Of a DNA stretch of 64,000 nucleotides, positions 57,742 to 64,000 are shown piece after piece. The DNA comes from Aphrocallistes beatrix (lineage: Eukaryota; Porifera; Hexactinellida; Sceptrulophora; Aphrocallistidae), in the NCBI GenBank assembly GCA_963281255.1, contig OY725494.1, forward strand, positions 2,493,934-2,557,933, written 5' to 3'. The stretch's first letter is position 1. Every line of letters starts with the position of its first letter. The notes below the pieces were generated by a model. It saw nothing but the letters and a program-made list of their open reading frames with translations, was not told where the DNA came from and made no database searches. Position numbers and translations under genes: made by a program.

Positions 57742-60405
57742 GTGAGTGATTAGTTTGGAGTTAAGGTCTTGTTTTGTTTTTCCATATATCCTATGCAACG
57801 GTTGTTTGTATTTTGAAAGAGAAATCGGAGTTTAAGTGTACATGTAATATGTATGTACACTTGTTATCCTGTAAATTTCGAAATCCCCGCGTACTATTCA
57901 ATCATTCATTACAGATAGTCCAGGATCAATCGAAAAAATACATTAAAACCCAAAAAAATTCCTGACAAGACCAAATTATCAGTGAAGTTATTCAAAAGCA
58001 TCCTTGAAAACATATCAATATATATAAGTCCAAGTTTCGGAAGACAAATTTTTGATCCCCGATGTCCGAAAATCCGATTATTGATACAATTCTCTTTGGA
58101 ATTGTTTAGAATTGGTGATATTTACTAATTAGAGATAATCTATGCTAATAAAATGTCAAGTAGGACTCGATATATACATAGAAGAAAAGATTTTCCAAAT
58201 CGGACAATCCGTTCAAAAGTTATAACCAAACGATTACGCAGTACGGACAAAATTTCCCCATTTAGCGGTCTGTGAAATACCATAACTTTAAAACTATAAC
58301 TGTTAGAATTTAGCTTTAGTGATTAAAAACTGCAGAAACAGCAGTTTCCTATACCTTGATAATACTATATTTATTTTCACGTAATACGACTATTTAAGTT
58401 TTATCCCACAAAGTCAATTTACGAAAGTAAATAAAAAGTTCGAAAGAAAATTCATAAATAAATAAGCGGAGGTCCGTTTATTCGGACCCCTAGAGTGATG
58501 TTACAGACTTTTGATATGATAATTTGATTGAAGATAGGCATTTATGGTTGAGAATTGTAGTTTGGGATTTCCCCCAGTTTCCATTAGATTTATCCATTCC
58601 CTCCATCTTCCCTTGATATTACGAAATGATGCACTACAGCTTATTCATTAGGATGATGAACAAATTAAAATTATCAACAGATAACTTTACTCTGAATGTA
58701 GTCGCCACACACGTTGCAAACAAAGCCGCATGGAATAATTCAACACATAAGATGTAAAAAAGTTGCTTGCAACATTTCGACATACATACCGGTACAACTT
58801 TGTTGCATTAAAAAGGTTGCTTCGCGCATGTTGACCTCTAAAGAGTTGAGAGTGACGATGCCAAATATACTCAGTGTACAACTTTGGAAATTCTGCGGTC
58901 CAAATTCTTGCCGCTGAGAGGAGGAAGCTGTCGTTTACAATCATGCCTACTGTCGGTGTTTTCGATTACGAGATTTAACACGAGCGGCGAAACTAATAGT
59001 TAATGGAAACCAGAGTGATTAATTTCCTAGGTTTAAGACCCACCTACATTATGTATTATTATTAGCGCATAAATGATCATAATTTTAACTGTAGAATGCC
59101 CAGAGGGGACACAGTATCCCCGATATCGCGGATGTCTCCCAGCCATTATCTATGCAACTGAAGCCATATAAATGCTGGGCATTCTACAGTTAAGTATTGG
59201 AAATAGCTGTAATGTTATTGCTATATAACGCCAATTATAACCGAAAATAATCGAGGAAACGATAAATACGTGAACAGCGAGGGCTGCCTATATAGCAAAA
59301 ATAAACCATAAACTGAAAGCGAAAGTACTATATCTCTGGTTGTTATATAGTAATTACGCTACGAGCAGGATAGACTGCAGTTTAGAAAGTATAGCGAACT
59401 ATTCCTATTAATATTGAACGAAAATGACATCGTATATTCAACAAAAACTATGGATATTAATCTTTAAAAATCAATAATAATGAGCTTTAAAATCAATAAT
59501 AAAACGCCACAGTACATTTTCGAACCTTAGACGTTTATTTTGAATCGATTCTGAAAAAAATTCCCCCTAATTTCGGCGATTTTCTGCTTTTTGCAAGGGC
59601 TATCTCATAATCCATAGGTTTTACCATAGGTTCTAAATATAGTATTATCAAGGTATAGGAAACTGCTGTTTCTGCAGTTTTTAATCACTAAAGCTAAATT
59701 CTAACAGTTATAGTTTTAAAGTTATGGTATTTCACAGACCGCTAAATGGGGAAATTTTGTCCGTACTGCGTAATCATTTGGTTACAACTTCTGAACGGAT
59801 TGTCCGATTTGGAAAATCTTTTCTTCTATTTATATATCGAGTCCTACTTGACATTTTATTAGCATAGATTATCTCTAATTAGTAAATATCACCAATTCTA
59901 AGCAATTCCAAAGAGAATTGTTTCAAGAATCGGATTTTCGGACATCGGGGGTCAAAAATTTGTCTTCCGAAACTTGGATTTTCTTGGACTTTTGATATGT
60001 TTTCAAGGATGCTTTTTACTAAATTCAATGATATTTTGGTCTTGTTCGGAATTCTTTTTGGTTTTTCGTCGATTATTCCTGGACTAAGAGCTTGATGGTT
60101 ATATAAATACGGGAAATAGGGACCTTCCAGCAGTTAAATCCAGTTAACTAATATTAAATGATGAAAATAAACTAACAAAATTCTATAAAGTGATATTTAT
60201 ATTTGAATCTAATTTTATATTAGAGAATGAGATGTTGGAAGAAGCTAAAAAGAGGTCACTGGAGGATATCAAAAACCTACTACCAGAAGTGGAGATAGAT
60301 GAAAGGGAAGAAAAGGGGACTGAATTGTCAAAGAATAAATATGCAGAAGCGAATGAGAGGGAAGAGTTGAGAAGAGCAAGAATAGCGAGATTCCAGAAAT
60401 ATTAA
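57021..60405 (+). CDS. RHBDD1: RHBDD1/RHBDL4-type rhomboid protease, two exons
   Basis: Exon 1 is 57021-57741 (donor AAAAGAG|GTGAGT) and exon 2 is 60224-60405 (acceptor TTATATTAG), phase 1, 300 aa; human RHBDL4 is about 315. About six membrane helices; the serine protease dyad is Ser125 in GFSGVIFALK and His177 in FVGHLSGILVG. FHADDMHLYYNM (about 56-67) is typical of this subfamily. A charged tail follows, and exon 2 adds a UIM-like helix (EMLEEAKKRSLED) and a basic end (REELRRARIARFQKY). RHBDL4 cleaves ubiquitinated membrane proteins in the ER for degradation (family knowledge). The N-terminus is shorter than in the human protein and starts in the first conserved helix, so an upstream exon may be missing. 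Confidence 0.92.
57918..60084. mobile_element. Mariner-like non-autonomous element in the RHBDD1 intron
   Basis: Flanked by TA; ends GTCCAGGATCAATCG/GATTATTCCTGGAC. The inverted ends are unusually long, about 450 bp each (57918-58375 against 59635-60084), sharing for example CAGTACGGACAAAATTTCCC. It fills nearly all of the 2.48-kb intron. No transposase recognised between the arms. Confidence 0.8.
59089..59190. mobile_element. 102-bp MITE with TTAA borders
   Basis: CTGTAGAATGCCCAG/CTGGGCATTCTACAG ends, TTAA on both sides (59085-59088, 59191-59194), a piggyBac-like target. Nested in the mariner-like element. Confidence 0.7.
60224..60405 (+). CDS. RHBDD1: RHBDD1 exon 2
   Basis: Encodes the UIM-like helix and the basic C-terminus, matching the RHBDL4 ubiquitin-interacting motif and VCP-binding region in position and charge. 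TAA stop at 60403-60405. Identity rests on the phase-1 join and this match, as the exon is short. Confidence 0.85.
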
Positions 60406-61466
60406 ATCGAATAGGCATTTTGATTGATAAATTTCTTTTTTCTGTTGATAATATCTAATATCATAGCCTACTACAATAAGGCCTTTTCACTGAACAATTT
60501 CCATGGTACCAGGGATAAGATAAAGTGGATTTTCTTACGCACCCATAATATGAATAAATAATTTTTGTTCCAAATCTAATTCATCATTTGTTTGATGCAT
60601 AACTATATGAAACTTCAAACATGGCCTACTTAACTCAGGCCTCACAGTAGAATGTGAAATTTGGACCAGGGATGCGATCGAAGCCGAACAATGAAATACC
60701 AACTTTTCAATATTTCGTGATAATTTAAGTACATAATGATTTGAGTGATAGCCTTGAGCGTTCACATTTGATCTAACCCTCATTAATTTCTATTTTAAAT
60801 GTCTCCATCATCTATACTATATTGAGTATTGAAGTGATATCATATCATATATTTCATTTAAATAATTGAAATAAACAAGACAATACTAGTATTACAATCA
60901 CAATTAATAATGTATTAAAACAGTTTTACAATACATAAACTTTCTTTCGATCATTTTAGCGCTGTTGTTGTCTCCGATTAACAAATTGAGGGTTGAGTTA
61001 CTGGCATGTGAGAAAGGTTGGCCGCGCTTACAGCTGAACTAAATAAAGAAAAATAAAGTTAAACACATACTATATTAAAATATAAGGATATTAAGAGTTA
61101 AATTTTTTCAATTTACGTTTTTCAATTCCTCTACATACTACCATGGAATTATATTTTTTTACTTTATTAGCTATCATACTTATACAATTTCCTGAAACAA
61201 ATAACAACCTACGTAGAATCGAAAAATAAGGAATATTGCAGGAAGGACATGTATTTTCCCAGACATCACAATCATTGTTATCTACTATTGAGTTTAAAGC
61301 AAGCTCGACTAGAATTTTCCTCGCTGGCCCTTCATGGTAACAGACGAACAATACAGGACCATTTTTTCTGAAGGCTAGAGACCATGATAGCAATTACAGT
61401 TTTCGTAGGATATCTGGACATACACGTATATTGGATCCTATAATTTTGCCTCCCTTGTATGATATA

Positions 61467-61623
61467 CAGTAGAACTCGGTTAGTACGTACCCCTCCAGGA
61501 AGCGGAAAAAAAGCACGTACTAACCGAGTTGATATTACATAGAAATCTATATAATAAATGAATTCTGGTTCAGAGAAATGAGTACGTACTAAACCGAAGT
61601 ACGTTGTATCCCGAGTTCTACTG
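61467..61623. mobile_element. pogo-like MITE inside P-like copy 2
   Basis: Orthologous to 34080-34236: same insertion point in the transposase. The right flanking TA has lost its T. Confidence 0.8.
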
Positions 61624-62218
61624 ACCGGGTTTACGTGAATTTCATCCATTTGAAGGATGACATGTTTTTGTTCATTCGAAAAAGAACACGTTGCTTGGCT
61701 CAGGAATGGAAAGAATTCATTTTCGAGCCCAAATGAAGAGTACAATTTTTCTAAAGTATTGAAGTGAGGAAGTGATAGGCAAGGCATGTGCTGGAGATAC
61801 TATAACAAGCTGGCGAGATCAGATGTGTTTTAAGAGATAATATTTGTGTGAGTATGTTGTATCTACGTCTATTTTTGGGAACAAGGCTGTTTTCTAACTG
61901 GCATTGAATGAATTCGACAAATTTCTGGATGCTCAGATGTTTCCACATCCGAACTGGTATGCATAATATCAATGGCTTGTTGGATATGGATATTCGCTGA
62001 TGATATATGGGAAGTAGTAGATTCAGAATTCTTAGATGGCTCACATCGATAAGGCGCACTAGAAATTTCATTCACAAGTGATTCAAGTTGTCGAATATCA
62101 CTTAGGCAACTGAGCGAATGTGGAAAAATCACATTTTTACAAAAGGCCTTGATAGAAAGATCGAACGTTACTACCAAATAAACATCAACTAATATACTAG
62201 AACTCTCTAAACTAGGAC

Positions 62219-62383
62219 CAGTGTTTCATACAGGATTTGCATGCAAGGGGGGCAATATGGGATATCTAAGGGGGGCATGTACTAAATCACATCTCTTCAT
62301 GTTATGCATTTTATTTCTAGGGGGGCACTTGAATGAACAGGGGGGGCAAGTACCCCCCCTACTACCCTCTGTATGAAACCCTG
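62219..62383. mobile_element. CAGTGTTTCAT MITE inside P-like copy 2
   Basis: Same insertion as 34835-34982, with AGGAC on both sides (62214-62218, 62384-62388) and a slightly longer interior. Confidence 0.8.
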
Positions 62384-63162
62384 AGGACGCATAAAAATAA
62401 AATGTTCATCTGGGTTCCATAATGACCAGGTTTTAGGTAAAGAAATAAGTGATAACTTACCTTGCATTTCCTGGAAGCATGTAACCTTGAATCTCTCTTT
62501 TTCTTCTGCATCAGATCTCACGCTAAGTGTCCAAGCTTGATTGAGGAACTCGTCATCTTTTGAGTCGAGAGACCGACGACTTCGCTTAGCTGCAGATTGG
62601 GAGTAGTATGAGGGACATCTTGGTAGAAAGACTGGTACAGCATCATCCCTCAGCTTTGGGTTCACTCTAGGGATTTCGCGAAAGTACTTTCCCCGTTGGG
62701 AACCTTGTGCGTGTACTCGATATCTTCAGTCCTAAAGTGCTTCGCGCAGACGTAAACAGCCTTTAACTCGTCTATATCATCTCTGCGGAGTGCCCGAACC
62801 CAAGCGTGTCTTATAAGTTGATCTGGTTTCTGCGGCATCTTGAAAAGAGTCACACGATCTTCAGACTTGTAGTTACACTTGCAGCCAGGTACCGAGCAAC
62901 TGGTCGGCATTTCAAATGTAAGTACGTAGCTAGTGCAAAAAAGAAATGTATGTAAATATTTATTATTATGATTAAATTATATATGAATACTATTTTTACA
63001 AATTAAAGTATATACGAACATGATTAAATGAAAATGTTATGGGTAATTGTGAATAGATAAACATGAATAAAATATTGTGGTTAATTAACAATTACCGGCT
63101 TCGACTGCATCCCTGGTACAATATTTCCATTCTACTGTGAGGCCTGAGTTAAGTAGGCCATG

Positions 63163-64000
63163 CTTCAAAGTAATAACTTATATAGATGTCTCAATTATAT
63201 TATAGTGTATAGCAATAAAAGAGGTTATGTATATATTTTCACACCTTTATATACACATTTTAACACCATTTGAGGAATTTTGAAAATTAAGTTAGAGACT
63301 AGCTTCCAAGGGTTGACATGGGGTTTTCAGGGTGTAGGGTTCGAATATCAATTTTCGAATCTATAGGGTGTCTCAAAAGTTCTGCAACAACCAATTTTAC
63401 TTTGTTAATTTGACTAAGATTACTTGATTGTATTCCAAATTAGCCTCCATAAATGAAATTTAGCACCCTTCTAGCATAGAAATGAGCTCAACTCATTACG
63501 CAAAAAACATTTCTTATAAAATTTTAAATAATTACATACCAATTACTCCAAAATATGGAGCTCAAAAGTGCTAATTTTGAAGATCACTATTTTTCTAGTG
63601 AAATATTACATCAATCACTTCCATATTCTGTAATTGATTCATAATACTAAAATAATATTATTACTTTTGAATTATGTAGCAGTAATCTTCGATAAGAACG
63701 AGTATTTTAAGTATAGCCATAAAATGTACCTGGGATGTGAGATTTTTTATTGAGATAAAAAATATTCTTTATGAGACAACGATATATATAATCCATCATT
63801 GCAAATAAATTGAGAAAAGCAGGCCTGCAAAATAATTAAGATGATCCTCCCTATTTATGATTAAAAAGAGGTACCGGGTATTCGATATATTTGTCTATGT
63901 ACAATACATCAGCAAAATTTGTTGCAGAACTTTTGAGACACCCTGTATATGATAAATTACTGGTTTACTTTTGTTTACATTAGATACATAAAGTAAACAA
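63163..64000 (+). repeat. Helitron-like repeat hosting P-like copy 2 and a mariner MITE
   Basis: Contains TATTTTCACACC, GCTTCCAAGGGTTGACATGG and, after the mariner MITE, ACTTTTGTTTACATTAGATA as at 26310-26345. That copy gives the uninterrupted order. Confidence 0.55.
63364..63945. mobile_element. Mariner-type MITE with AGGGTGTCTCAAAAG ends
   Basis: Ends AGGGTGTCTCAAAAGTTCTG/CAGAACTTTTGAGACACCCT, flanked by TA. The related repeat at 26290 shows an empty site (TCGAACTATGTGATAAATT). No transposase inside. Confidence 0.85.

Larger units (their letters stand above)
61091..62910 (-). pseudogene. THAP/P-element transposase, copy 2, frameshifted
   Basis: ATG at 62910; complete THAP finger (CSVPGC, VCAKHF). 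After GESTF a one-base deletion relative to copy 1 shifts the frame (ends SLE). The remainder is as in copy 1: donor GTAAGT, a MITE-bearing intron, [23 protein letters not shown], then the pogo-like MITE (61467-61623, right TA lost) and [11 protein letters not shown]. Non-functional for reasons partly different from copy 1. Confidence 0.82.
60620..63162 (-). mobile_element. P-like THAP transposon, copy 2
   Basis: Perfect 7-bp TSD CTTCAAA (60613-60619, 63163-63169), which differs from copy 1, so this is an independent insertion and not a segmental duplication. Ends CATGGCCTACTTAACTCAGG. Contains the two MITEs also found in copy 1 and lacks the palindrome. Inserted into a Helitron-like repeat. 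Confidence 0.92.

Overview
The window reads as nuclear DNA of an invertebrate animal that I cannot place to phylum. Five conserved metazoan genes are spliced at GT/AG sites. Spacers are AT-rich and full of eukaryotic transposons (hAT-like, P-like, MULE, Merlin, pogo-like, mariner-like, Helitron-like, L2/CR1-type LINE, Ty3/gypsy). I see no operons, rRNA, convincing tRNA or CRISPR.

Genes on the + strand, left to right: a single-exon ZGPAT-like gene (1707-3107); a single-exon TMTC1-like gene (5324-7909); a two-exon INF2-type formin (12191-12859 + 13760-16039) with a bZIP-like antisense reading frame in its intron; a five-exon USP5-type deubiquitinase spanning 33 kb (22536-55696); and a two-exon RHBDD1/RHBDL4-type rhomboid protease (57021-57741 + 60224-60405). 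Their vertebrate counterparts have many more introns, so the lineage looks intron-poor. The exception is USP5 intron 3 (27295-52561, 25.3 kb). It holds an orphan multi-pass membrane protein gene (41099-42238, minus) with decayed relatives, and a dense layer of transposons.

Mobile DNA is the dominant theme. Many elements can be bounded to the base because both target-site duplications (TSDs) are visible. They are often nested: three hAT-type insertions inside one another at 18112-21827; a MULE in a LINE reverse transcriptase at 47734-48880; and a 1.29-kb near-perfect palindrome in the THAP exon of one P-like element (35441-36731), whose empty site survives in the second P-like copy at 60620-63162.

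The most unusual signal is a set of foldback elements (3526-4345, 23237-23792, 37537-37790, probably 16447-17005). Three share a conserved core but carry different short repeat units at their ends, as if the ends are swapped while the core stays. A related-looking one carries the terminal exon of an MDM2-like RING gene. A 3.7-kb hAT-like element with 22-bp unit arrays at both ends, and a MULE whose inverted repeats are arrays of a 13-base unit, show the same array-ended design in other superfamilies.

The genes do not form a pathway. They are housekeeping or cell-biology genes (RNA processing or transcription, ER O-mannosylation, actin assembly, ubiquitin recycling, ER quality control) set in a transposon-rich landscape.
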